NCBI GenBank assembly: GCA_009692275.1
Contig: SHZL01000068.1
Coordinates: 1 to 10,924, forward strand
Source: Lysobacterales bacterium
GTDB taxonomy: Bacteria; Pseudomonadota; Gammaproteobacteria; Xanthomonadales; SZUA-36
Length of the DNA stretch: 10,924 nucleotides
Direction of reading: 5' to 3'
The notes under the pieces were generated by a model that searched no databases, was not told the origin of the DNA, and saw only the letters and a program-made list of their open reading frames with translations. The position numbers and the translations under genes are program-made. This document shows, piece by piece, positions 1 to 6,345 of this stretch. Position 1 is the stretch's first letter. Each line of letters starts with the position of its first letter.

Positions 1-147
1 GCGGGTGCCCAGTTTGATGGGCCGCAGACGGCCTTGCTTCATGAGTTCGTAGAGCAATGACCTCCCGATGCCAAGCCGCGCACAAGCTACGGTTATCGTG
101 TTTGCAATCGGGGGGGGCGGTTTGGTTGAAGCGGAATTTGCTTGCAT
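1..147 (-). CDS. AlpA/excisionase-like helix-turn-helix protein, 5' part only
   Basis: The first 49 codons are visible and the frame stays open to base 1, so the 3' end lies outside the window. A Ser/Pro-rich N-terminus with four consecutive prolines (residues 10-13) is followed by a typical excisionase/MerR-like helix-turn-helix: ITVACARLGIGRSLLYELMK at about residues 18-37, then GRLRPIKLGTR, the usual wing region. The ATG at 147 has an AAAGGA ribosome-binding site (155-160) seven bases upstream. Small proteins of this type commonly sit next to tyrosine integrases, where they act as recombination directionality factors or as transcriptional activators of int (AlpA in the CP4-57 prophage). 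Its position just downstream of the integrase on the same strand fits that role. The fold is clear; excision activity is inferred. Oddities are a C8 tract in the coding strand and a hairpin covering the ribosome-binding site. Confidence 0.72.
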   Translation of the reverse strand, partial: MQANSASTKPPPPIANTITVACARLGIGRSLLYELMKQGRLRPIKLGTR

Positions 148-152
148 TGTCG

Positions 153-170
153 AATCCTTTGTAAGGGATT
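153..170 (-). promoter_or_regulatory. Inverted repeat covering the ribosome-binding site of the helix-turn-helix gene
   Basis: On the minus strand AATCCCTT-ACA-AAGGATT forms a near-perfect hairpin with one unpaired C and a 3-base loop. Its 3' arm contains most of the AAAGGA ribosome-binding site. It could be a translational brake in the mRNA or a dyad operator for the gene's own product. The dyad is visible; its role is inferred. Confidence 0.4.
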
Positions 171-279
171 ACTCTCGACCTGCAGCCCGCTCAAAAAAAA
201 AGCGAACACAGGATAAAACTTCCCGGATTCGCCTCCGACAAACTATTCAATAATTACGTCACCTACTTGAGGAATTTAC

Positions 280-313
280 CATAGCCGTAGACCTCTGCGC
301 AAGTCCGACTATG
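280..313 (-). repeat. Imperfect inverted repeat at the integrase stop codon
   Basis: CATAGCCG (280-287) and CGACTATG (306-313) are complementary at seven of eight positions, around an 18-base interior. The right arm contains the integrase stop codon (309-311). It could mark the 3' end of the int transcript or be a protein-binding dyad. No run of T follows on the minus strand, so it is not a convincing intrinsic terminator. Bases 148-308 otherwise hold no gene that I can support. Confidence 0.3.
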
Positions 314-1565
314 CTCGCGCATGTTTTTTTCGTTTGCGTATAGCCGTCACGTTATCAGAAGGTAACTGGTCACAATGGGCAGCCCAAGCCGCCATCAGCT
401 TGGTTCGCTTTTCAAGCAGGTCGCTGCGGAAGTAGGCAGCCTCGGCTTTGTCTTTCAACTGGTGAGCCATGGCGTGTTCAATTACTTCACGCGGGTATGC
501 CGTTTGATCTGCGGCCCAATCTCTAAACGTACTTCGGAATCCATGCTGCGTGATACCTGGGTGCAATTCTTTCAGCAGGTTCATTCCAGCAGCGGTGGTC
601 ATGGGCTTTTTCAGACTGGTTCCGGGGAACACAAAATCGTTAACGTGCGGTTGACTCTTGAGCAAGGTGATCGCTTGCGGTGATAACGGTATGGTGTGTT
701 CTTTGTGGGCCTTCATCCGATTGGCTGGAATCGTCCAGATATTTGCTTTCAGGTCGAACTCGTCCCACTTTGCGCCTGTGACTTCGCCGGGCCGGGTAGC
801 CGTCAAGATTTGCAGTTCCAGTGCCTTCGCCGCCATGGTGTCCACCTTGCGCAGCTTCAGCATGAATTGACCGGCCTCGGCATAGGGCAGGGCCGGGCGG
901 TGTTGCACGTTTTTCAGTCTGTTGGGTTTTGCCAGCAACGTGTCCAGGTGGCCTTTCCATCGTGCCGGGTTCAGTCCGGCCCTAAACTTGCGTGTTGTGG
1001 CCCAATCCAGCACGGCTTCAATGCGCTGCCGAACCCGGGTAGCAGTTTCGGTTTTGTCCGTCCAGATGGGTTCAAGACAGGCCAGAACATCATTGTCCGT
1101 GATGTCACTGACCGGCATATCCATCAGCCCCGCGGCATAGGTGTTTAACGTGCTTGACCATTGCGCGGTGTGCTGGTCATTGCGCCACGATGCCTTGTGC
1201 GCATCAATGTACCGTTGGGTGCAGTCCTTGAACGATACGCGGCTGGCAAGAGCCTGCCGGGCCTCAGTGAGCGTCTTTTGCTTCTCTGCTATCGGGTCTA
1301 ACCCATTCCAGACCATATCGCGGTAACGGTCGGCACGTTCCCGCGCCATGGCGAGCGTTACCCGTTCATTGGTGTACGAACCCAAACCGGCCTCCCGCTG
1401 GCCGAAGGTGACGCGGTCACGCCAGCGGAAGGTCCATGTCTTGCGCCCGTCCGGCTTTACCCACAAGTACAGACCGCCGCCATCAGCATACCGACCCGCC
1501 TTGGTGACCTTATCGACTTTGCCGGGGTTCAGTGGTGTTACTAGTTTGCCTCTTGGTCTAATCAT
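309..1565 (-). CDS. Tyrosine-recombinase integrase, P4 type (DUF4102 family)
   Basis: This 418-residue site-specific recombinase should integrate and excise the element whose edge lies here. The N-terminal part (about residues 5-95: KAGRYADGGGLYLWVKPDGRKTW then the LGSY-ERVTLAMAR region) is the DUF4102 arm-binding domain of P4-like integrases. A SAM-like core-binding domain covers about 105-205. The catalytic domain follows with all expected residues: R258 in TATRPGE, a lysine in the RMKAHKEH segment (285 or 288), H341-x-x-R344 in ITQHGFRSTFRDWA, H368 in HAMAHQ, and the nucleophile Y378 in AEAAYFRSDL. Length and layout are full and nothing looks broken. The gene reads away from the attachment half-site on its right. 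A promoter-like sequence lies 36 bases upstream and the ribosome-binding site (GAGAG) is weak. Integrases of this family usually target tRNA 3' ends, which agrees with the tRNA-Ser-like fragment at 1743-1756. Confidence 0.95.
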   Translation of the reverse strand: MIRPRGKLVTPLNPGKVDKVTKAGRYADGGGLYLWVKPDGRKTWTFRWRDRVTFGQREAGLGSYTNERVTLAMARERADRYRDMVWNGLDPIAEKQKTLTEARQALASRVSFKDCTQRYIDAHKASWRNDQHTAQWSSTLNTYAAGLMDMPVSDITDNDVLACLEPIWTDKTETATRVRQRIEAVLDWATTRKFRAGLNPARWKGHLDTLLAKPNRLKNVQHRPALPYAEAGQFMLKLRKVDTMAAKALELQILTATRPGEVTGAKWDEFDLKANIWTIPANRMKAHKEHTIPLSPQAITLLKSQPHVNDFVFPGTSLKKPMTTAAGMNLLKELHPGITQHGFRSTFRDWAADQTAYPREVIEHAMAHQLKDKAEAAYFRSDLLEKRTKLMAAWAAHCDQLPSDNVTAIRKRKKHARA

Positions 1566-1600
1566 GGCATCTCTCGTCTGTTCTTGTCCTTGTTACATAC

Positions 1601-1629
1601 ATAATACGACGGTCGGAGGCGGATAGCAA
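1601..1629 (-). promoter_or_regulatory. Putative sigma-70 promoter of the integrase
   Basis: On the minus strand TTGCTA (1624-1629) and TATTAT (1601-1606) are separated by 17 bases, a good match to -35 and -10 elements. They lie 36 bases upstream of the integrase ATG. The spacer contains the 10-base repeat described separately, which would suit repression. This is prediction from consensus only. Confidence 0.45.
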
Positions 1630-1698
1630 CGAACAGTGACAACCGGATACAAACGTGAAAGATAAGCAGGGCAAGGGATTTAGAGACGACCTATGCTT

Positions 1699-1719
1699 CT
1701 AAAGCGTTGAAGCTAAAGC
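1699..1719. repeat. Direct repeats, candidate integrase arm-type sites
   Basis: CTAAAGC occurs twice in the same orientation, at 1699-1705 and 1713-1719, with starts 14 bases apart. They lie between the integrase gene and the putative attachment core, where short direct repeats bound by the integrase N-terminal domain are expected. The repeats are visible; the role is inferred from position. Confidence 0.3.
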
Positions 1720-1725
1720 CTTTCC

Positions 1726-1742
1726 TCTAGGGAGAATCTAGA
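1726..1742. repeat. TCTAG-N7-CTAGA inverted repeat beside the att core
   Basis: Five-base inverted arms (1726-1730 and 1738-1742) flank a 7-base spacer, directly beside the tRNA-like 14-mer. The geometry resembles tyrosine-recombinase core sites around a 7-base overlap. It also resembles a tRNA T-arm, but it is out of register by three bases with the acceptor stem that follows, so it is not a proper T-arm. The arms are short and the interpretation is tentative. Confidence 0.3.
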
Positions 1743-1756
1743 CTCTCTCTCCGCCA
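1743..1756 (+). other. Putative attachment half-site: 3' end of a tRNA-Ser
   Basis: These 14 bases read CTC, TCTCTCC, G, CCA. They match the end of the T-stem, the 3' acceptor strand, the discriminator and the CCA tail of common tRNA-Ser genes with a GGAGAGA acceptor. The preceding bases do not fold as a tRNA, and no GGAGAGA 5' half lies 80-95 bases upstream. A terminator begins seven bases after the CCA, as is usual behind tRNA genes. With an integrase next door, the simplest reading is the duplicated tRNA 3' end left at one boundary of an integrated element. The match is to remembered tRNA sequence, not to a search. Confidence 0.55.
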
Positions 1757-1762
1757 AACAAG

Positions 1763-1788
1763 AAACCCCCGCGGCCGCGGGGGTTTTT
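1763..1788. terminator. Bidirectional intrinsic terminator
   Basis: A perfect 24-base palindrome (1763-1786) centred on GCGGCCGC is followed on the plus strand by five T (1784-1788). On the minus strand it is followed by TTTCTTGTTT. It lies 7 bases after the tRNA-like CCA and 9 bases beyond the pilE stop (1797). It can therefore end both plus-strand tRNA transcription and the minus-strand pilin operon. The stem is nine GC pairs plus three AT pairs; some bases at the centre must stay unpaired as the loop. Confidence 0.85.
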
Positions 1789-1796
1789 ATTTGCAA

Positions 1797-2231
1797 TCAA
1801 CTGGTAGGCAGGGCAGTGGCAGTTTTGCCGCTCCAGCAAGTCTGCGCAAAAGCCCCGCCGTATCCGGCAGCGGTTTTTGCGCCAGTGTGGTCAATGGCCA
1901 TCGAACCGCATTTGTCTTCGCTTTGGTTTCCCTGGGGAGCTGCCGTTGCCACAAAGTTCTGGTTTCCGTTGGAGGTGGCAACGGTGATGGTATATAGACT
2001 GTTTGTGGTGCTGCCCTCACAAGCGCTGGTGTCATATGCGTTGGCGCGGGTGTAGATCCGCTCCTGGCATGCAGCGGCGGCAAGTAGCGCCTCCAGCGCT
2101 TCCGTGCGATTGGACCTGACCACGTAGGCCCGGTAGCCGGGCAAGGCCAGGCTAAGCACAAGGGCAAGCACGCCCACGGCAATCATGGCTTCGATGAGGG
2201 TAAATCCCCTGGCCTTGGTGATTTTTTTCAC
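1797..2231 (-). CDS. pilE: Type IV pilus minor pilin PilE
   Basis: Last gene of the minor-pilin operon, giving 144 residues from the chosen start. The GTG at 2231 is preferred because CCGGAG lies seven bases upstream and it yields a short leader, MKKITKARG. A longer open frame from a GTG at 2276 lacks such a site. Prepilin peptidase should cut after G9, before FTLIEAMIAV, with E14 as the conserved +5 glutamate. The hydrophobic N-terminal helix spans about residues 10-35. Cysteines at 55, 71, 108 and 132 are present; the last pair (DKCG and QTCW) fits the C-terminal disulfide loop of PilE-like pilins. In P. aeruginosa PilE is a minor pilin placed after PilY1/PilY2, as here, and joins the complex that primes pilus assembly. 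The preceding pilY2 stops 48 bases upstream, and an intrinsic terminator follows. Confidence 0.9.
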   Translation of the reverse strand: MKKITKARGFTLIEAMIAVGVLALVLSLALPGYRAYVVRSNRTEALEALLAAAACQERIYTRANAYDTSACEGSTTNSLYTITVATSNGNQNFVATAAPQGNQSEDKCGSMAIDHTGAKTAAGYGGAFAQTCWSGKTATALPTS

Positions 2232-2279
2232 TTTTGGGCTCCGGTAGAAGTTTTGCGGATCAGGTCTGAATATCACGAG

Positions 2280-2585
2280 TTAACTATCGAGGCCTTGCTT
2301 ACTGCCCCGCACCAGGATGATCATCTTGAGTTCCTTCAACATGCCGCCGGCTTGCTCATCGCTGAAGATCAATTGCACATCGTCCCCCGGGGTTAAACTT
2401 TCTTCGCCAACGACCTGGCCCTGGTAAAAAACTTTGGTGGCCTCCATATTTGCCGTGTAGGTCACGCCATTGACCTTGATAGTGTTGCCATTGAGGTAAA
2501 CACTATCCAGACGTCCATCAATGGTTTCGGCCAACAAGCTCACCGGGCACAGCAACAGCGCCAACAGCCACAAAATTTTATTCAT
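2280..2585 (-). CDS. pilY2: PilY2-like secreted small protein
   Basis: A 101-residue protein with a clear N-terminal signal peptide: a lysine, then a run of leucines to about residue 18, with likely cleavage after SLLA19. The mature part is about 80 residues of beta-rich sequence without cysteines (TIDGRLDSVYLNGNTIKVNG, then a charged segment ending in LKELKMIILVRGSKQG). The single cysteine, C13, lies in the hydrophobic core in LLLC, a poor lipobox, so periplasmic export is more likely than lipidation. Size, export signal and position between pilY1 and pilE match PilY2 of P. aeruginosa, which contributes to pilus biogenesis by an unclear mechanism. The name rests mainly on synteny. A strong AGGAGG ribosome-binding site precedes the ATG. 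The gap to pilY1 is 49 bases. Confidence 0.75.
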   Translation of the reverse strand: MNKILWLLALLLCPVSLLAETIDGRLDSVYLNGNTIKVNGVTYTANMEATKVFYQGQVVGEESLTPGDDVQLIFSDEQAGGMLKELKMIILVRGSKQGLDS

Positions 2586-2634
2586 CTTTCCTACCCTCCT
2601 GGTACATGACTCCGAACCTGGTCTTTCCTGGCTG

Positions 2635-5600
2635 CTAGTCAGTCTGGAACCAGCTCTGCCTGCCGCATGACATGGGCTGGTGTGCGGCGGCGATCATCGT
2701 GATGCTGCCATTGGTCTTGGTCGTATAGGTAAACGACTTGGCGCCGCCCATACCGCATCCCCTGGGTGCGTTGGCCCGGGGCGGGAACACGCCACCGAGG
2801 TCGGAAGCCCGGTCGTCGTAGAGGAAAGTCGGCAAGTTAGGCATGCTCAGCATTTCCGTGCCCACCGGGTTGACAATACCATCAGGCTCGTCAGGTTCCA
2901 GCGGATTTCCGATGGACAGGGTGTCTGCGTCGTCGATGATGCTGTCGTCGTTCAAATCCCAGACCGGGAAGCGGGGCGCTGAGCCCGTGCCTGCGTTGAG
3001 CGCCATGAGCCAGCCCTTGCCACCTGCTGCACAGGGGTCCTCGGCGGGAATCAGCGTCACGAAAAAGGCTGTGTCGTCACGCAGAACAATTTCGCGAACG
3101 ATGCGTTCACCTTGTTCGGGCAGGTCAACCACCCAGCCGCGGGATTCCGGCTCGCCATCCTCGTTGAACCAAATCGGAACATTGGGCGCGTAGTCGTGAA
3201 TGACCCGGGTATTGCTTGCCTCGTCCACGTCTATTTCCGGTTGTGCCAGGTCGTCCCGGCCAAAGTTGTGGTCACCAAACGAATTGCGTTCATTCAGGGA
3301 CTTGTTGTAATAGCCATCGCGATCCCAGACGGCGTAGAGGGACTGAGTTGGCCTGTCCGTGCTGTCATCTGCGACTTCCAGGTACTTGCCGGTACCGACC
3401 AGCACCAATACTCCTTCGGAAATGGACAGGGGATGGCGCATGATCGCGGGGCGTGTCGTGATCGGTTGGCGGTAGCCATCGTCGTTTTCAGCCACGAACA
3501 GTGGTTCGCCACCGAAGGCTACGTTCCAGCTCGACGGGTTGCTGGAGGTGACGTCGATCTTCCACATGTTACCCTGCAGGTCGCCAACGTAGATGAAGTC
3601 GGAAATGTAGTCGCCATCAATATCGGCCACTGCGGGACCGGCAAGGCCATCTGCGCCGGTGATCTTGATTTTCGTATAGTCACCAGTCACCCAGCCATTA
3701 ACACCGTCTTCGATGTAGAGGATGTAGATGTATTGAAACCCCGTGGCCGAAGCAAGACCGTCCGCGGCTGTGTTGTTGTAGCCGGAACTGAATATGGCTG
3801 CCCATTTACCGTTGGCCATTTTGCGGATCTGCGGCTCGCCAAACACGAGCCCCAGGTCGGCGTCATTTTCATCGGTAAATTCCCACATCACATTGCTGCT
3901 GGAAAAAGTGGTTGGATCGGTAATGTCCAGCGCGTAAAGCCCCTGGCTTCCTCCACGAAGTGCACCTATGAGCACGGACTTCCAGTTTTGGCCAATCTGC
4001 ACGTCACCGTAAACGGGTGAGCCATCGACGTAGAACTCGTGGTTATAGCTCGGGTCGGTCAGCAGGTTGAGCTTGCTGATCAATTTGTCCGGAACGTAAG
4101 CAAGGATCTCTTCACCATCGCTTTCTCTGAAACCGTGAAGCATGCCGTCATTCGCCCCCACGTAGACCGTGGCCGGGCGAGTTTTGTTGGTCTCAGCGAA
4201 GGTTTGGTAGCTGCCAAATGGGTAGTAAAATGGTGGCCAGCCCACGTATTCCGGGTCTGAGTGGCCAATATCGCCCAGCTGATGATCGCGGTCCCGGTAG
4301 TTGTTGCCGGCGCCCTCATGCTCGTCGGAGCCGCGAATGTAGTCGAGCCGGGCCTGCCCCTGAGTATCTGTCGCCCCGGTTTTGGGATTGATGTTCATCA
4401 ATGCCTTTTGGGTGGTGCTCAGGCCGGCCCAGGTGAAACTTCCGCCTGCGTGGGTCACTGCGTTGTAGGTCATGACCTTGCGCGTTGAGGTAAACCAGGT
4501 GCGTGTTTTCTGGTCCAGAATATCACCCGCATCCCATTCAATCGTGCCGAGTTTCCCATCTTCCTCAGTCACGTTGATGGCCAGCACCGTGCCATGCCAG
4601 TCCAGGGCATCAAACTTGGCCTGGAATATCTTGGACTCACTGGAAATTGAACCGCCGTTGGTTGCCCCGGACGCCGCACCACCAATGCGGTCGCCAATGC
4701 TTTCGATAGCCGCCTGCAGGTCATCTATGAGATGTTGCGGGTTTTTGGACGAGAAATATTGCCCGCGGCTGTTCCAGGCTGCGTGCCACAAATCGTCAAC
4801 CGTTTTCTCGTCATTGTCGGCGCCGGTCAGGTACCACGGATTCTTGTACGTTTCCGGATTGAAGTCATTGGGCCAGCCGTCGCCATCCGTGTCAGTAAGA
4901 GATCCGGTGATGCCGAAACCCAGGGACATGGTCACCATGTGTTGGTGGCTGGCCGCATCATACTTGTCGGTTGGCACCAGGTTAGCCATGGGCGACAGGT
5001 CCTTGTCGTAATAATACTTGGCCACGTCTGCCAGCAGGACTTTGGTTTCTGAACCGGTGCCATGGAATACGACCCCTTTGTCCTTGTCTACGTCGGTAAG
5101 CACCCGTGCCGGACTGTTGCTGTTCCAGTAGCCATCGGTGAACAGCAGGGCGAAGTTCTTCTGACAAGCCAATAAGATGGGTGAAGCCCGGCCAGACAGG
5201 TCGTTGTCATAATACCGCCCAACATTTTCCAGTCCAACCCGCAAAGGCGTACCGGAGGCGGAGTCCGGGAGCTTGACGTATTCCTTGACGAGGGCAGTAT
5301 TGTGCGCAGTGAAATCCACCGTATTGGCGGGCGGCATTTCAACAAACACATTGGTGGCATTGATCATGCTCAGTCCATAGCGGAACTCAGGGAGATTGTT
5401 CACCACCGTGGAAATACCGGCCCTGGCCACCAGGGACCGGCGCCGGTAATACTGAAACCAGTTGGCCACGTTTTGCGCCAGGCCAGCAGCCGTTGTGTTG
5501 ACTCCCACCGCAGCAACGCAACGTGAGTCAGTCAACGCCAGCGTACTCGTGGTTGGATTCAGGCCGGACGAACTTGGCGCGTAGTTATAGAGCGTGCAGG

Positions 5601-6327
5601 TGTAACTACCCGAATTGACGACAACCCGTACGTTGCTGTCCCACTGATCAATTATGCCATTGGGCGTGGTGGTCGAGTCAGTGTTGTCCGGCTGCGACCC
5701 GGTAAACCCCTTATTGTCGATCCAGTAGAAATATTCGAAGTTGGCCAGGTTACGCGTGGAGGCGTACCCCGTCGACTGCGAAGCGTCTGGATAGGAACGG
5801 GCCGCGCTGTAGGATGCATTGTTGTAGCCCGGCCAGGGCAAGTAGTTCACCTCCGGATTGAACCAAAGCGCATTCAGGGAAGGCGATTTAACCCGCCAAT
5901 CCCAGGGCAGGGTGGTGGTATGGCCAGTGGTGCACAGTTCGATCGTTTCGCGCGATTGGCCGGTGCAGGCTGAGTTGTAGGTATCATCCGGAGAATCAAA
6001 CACGTATTCAAACGTGGCGTAGGTCTTTTTGGAGTTGGCGGTTTGACCGGTCCAGTCGTAGAACTCACCGTTGGACTCCAGGGTGCTGCAACCCAGCAGC
6101 TTGTTGTAGCGGCACGTGGTGAAATGAGTCGGAACCAGAATATCCCAGTTCATCGAGCCCGAGTCATCCATCTCCAGGAAAATATTCGGAGTTGTGCTGA
6201 GATTGACAAACAAGGGGACCTTGGGCAACACCAGCGAGCTGGCGGAAGCACCAAATGGCGTAGCAATGCCGGCAATGAAGGAAATCGTTGCCAGGGCGAT
6301 GGTCAGGGTATGTGATCTGTGGTTCAT
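2635..6327 (-). CDS. pilY1: Type IV pilus tip adhesin/sensor PilY1
   Basis: A 1230-residue exported protein, somewhat longer than P. aeruginosa PilY1 (about 1160). A signal peptide ends near FGASA29. The N-terminal half holds a von Willebrand A-like domain with a MIDAS motif, D54-x-S56-x-S58 in LEMDDSGSMN, and the LLFTDGYWN strand at 394-402. The C-terminal half (about 700-1120) is the PilY beta-propeller, with repeated blades such as VYVGANDGMLHGF and GALRGGSQGLYALDITDP. The conserved PilY1 calcium loop is D902-I-D904-G-D906-Y-I-S-D910. Two further EF-hand-like loops are seen: DTDGDGWPND at 479-488 and D1124-L-N1126-D-D1128 to D1132. PilY1 proteins sit at the pilus tip, antagonise PilT-driven retraction when calcium is bound, and mediate adhesion and surface sensing. 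GGAG lies seven bases before the ATG, and pilX ends 18 bases upstream. No frame breaks are visible. Confidence 0.96.
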   Translation of the reverse strand: MNHRSHTLTIALATISFIAGIATPFGASASSLVLPKVPLFVNLSTTPNIFLEMDDSGSMNWDILVPTHFTTCRYNKLLGCSTLESNGEFYDWTGQTANSKKTYATFEYVFDSPDDTYNSACTGQSRETIELCTTGHTTTLPWDWRVKSPSLNALWFNPEVNYLPWPGYNNASYSAARSYPDASQSTGYASTRNLANFEYFYWIDNKGFTGSQPDNTDSTTTPNGIIDQWDSNVRVVVNSGSYTCTLYNYAPSSSGLNPTTSTLALTDSRCVAAVGVNTTAAGLAQNVANWFQYYRRRSLVARAGISTVVNNLPEFRYGLSMINATNVFVEMPPANTVDFTAHNTALVKEYVKLPDSASGTPLRVGLENVGRYYDNDLSGRASPILLACQKNFALLFTDGYWNSNSPARVLTDVDKDKGVVFHGTGSETKVLLADVAKYYYDKDLSPMANLVPTDKYDAASHQHMVTMSLGFGITGSLTDTDGDGWPNDFNPETYKNPWYLTGADNDEKTVDDLWHAAWNSRGQYFSSKNPQHLIDDLQAAIESIGDRIGGAASGATNGGSISSESKIFQAKFDALDWHGTVLAINVTEEDGKLGTIEWDAGDILDQKTRTWFTSTRKVMTYNAVTHAGGSFTWAGLSTTQKALMNINPKTGATDTQGQARLDYIRGSDEHEGAGNNYRDRDHQLGDIGHSDPEYVGWPPFYYPFGSYQTFAETNKTRPATVYVGANDGMLHGFRESDGEEILAYVPDKLISKLNLLTDPSYNHEFYVDGSPVYGDVQIGQNWKSVLIGALRGGSQGLYALDITDPTTFSSSNVMWEFTDENDADLGLVFGEPQIRKMANGKWAAIFSSGYNNTAADGLASATGFQYIYILYIEDGVNGWVTGDYTKIKITGADGLAGPAVADIDGDYISDFIYVGDLQGNMWKIDVTSSNPSSWNVAFGGEPLFVAENDDGYRQPITTRPAIMRHPLSISEGVLVLVGTGKYLEVADDSTDRPTQSLYAVWDRDGYYNKSLNERNSFGDHNFGRDDLAQPEIDVDEASNTRVIHDYAPNVPIWFNEDGEPESRGWVVDLPEQGERIVREIVLRDDTAFFVTLIPAEDPCAAGGKGWLMALNAGTGSAPRFPVWDLNDDSIIDDADTLSIGNPLEPDEPDGIVNPVGTEMLSMPNLPTFLYDDRASDLGGVFPPRANAPRGCGMGGAKSFTYTTKTNGSITMIAAAHQPMSCGRQSWFQTD

Positions 6328-6345
6328 CCTTGAACTCCGGGCGTA

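Larger units (their letters stand above)
230..1621. repeat. Inverted 10-base repeat pair flanking the integrase
   Basis: CGCCTCCGAC occurs on the plus strand at 230-239, and its exact reverse complement occurs at 1612-1621. The pair brackets the integrase gene. The right copy lies between the -35 and -10 elements of the putative integrase promoter. The left copy lies 83 bases upstream of the helix-turn-helix start. The span given covers both copies and the gene between them. A binding site for the integrase or the helix-turn-helix protein is possible, but two 10-mers could match by chance. Confidence 0.3.

Noticed and set aside
68..253. Plus-strand 61-codon open frame at the left edge
   Set aside because: Antisense to the helix-turn-helix gene and spanning its control region, with no protein-like features.
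1666..1756. A complete tRNA-Ser gene ending in CCA
   Set aside because: Only the last 14 bases match; no acceptor 5' strand, anticodon arm or in-register T-arm could be found upstream.
2232..2276. N-terminal extension of PilE from the GTG at 2276
   Set aside because: No good ribosome-binding site; the GTG at 2231 has one and gives a normal short leader.
3112..4020. 302-codon plus-strand open frame opposite pilY1
   Set aside because: Lies wholly antisense to an intact PilY1 domain, has no family-like sequence and no supported ribosome-binding site; it is a by-product of codon bias.
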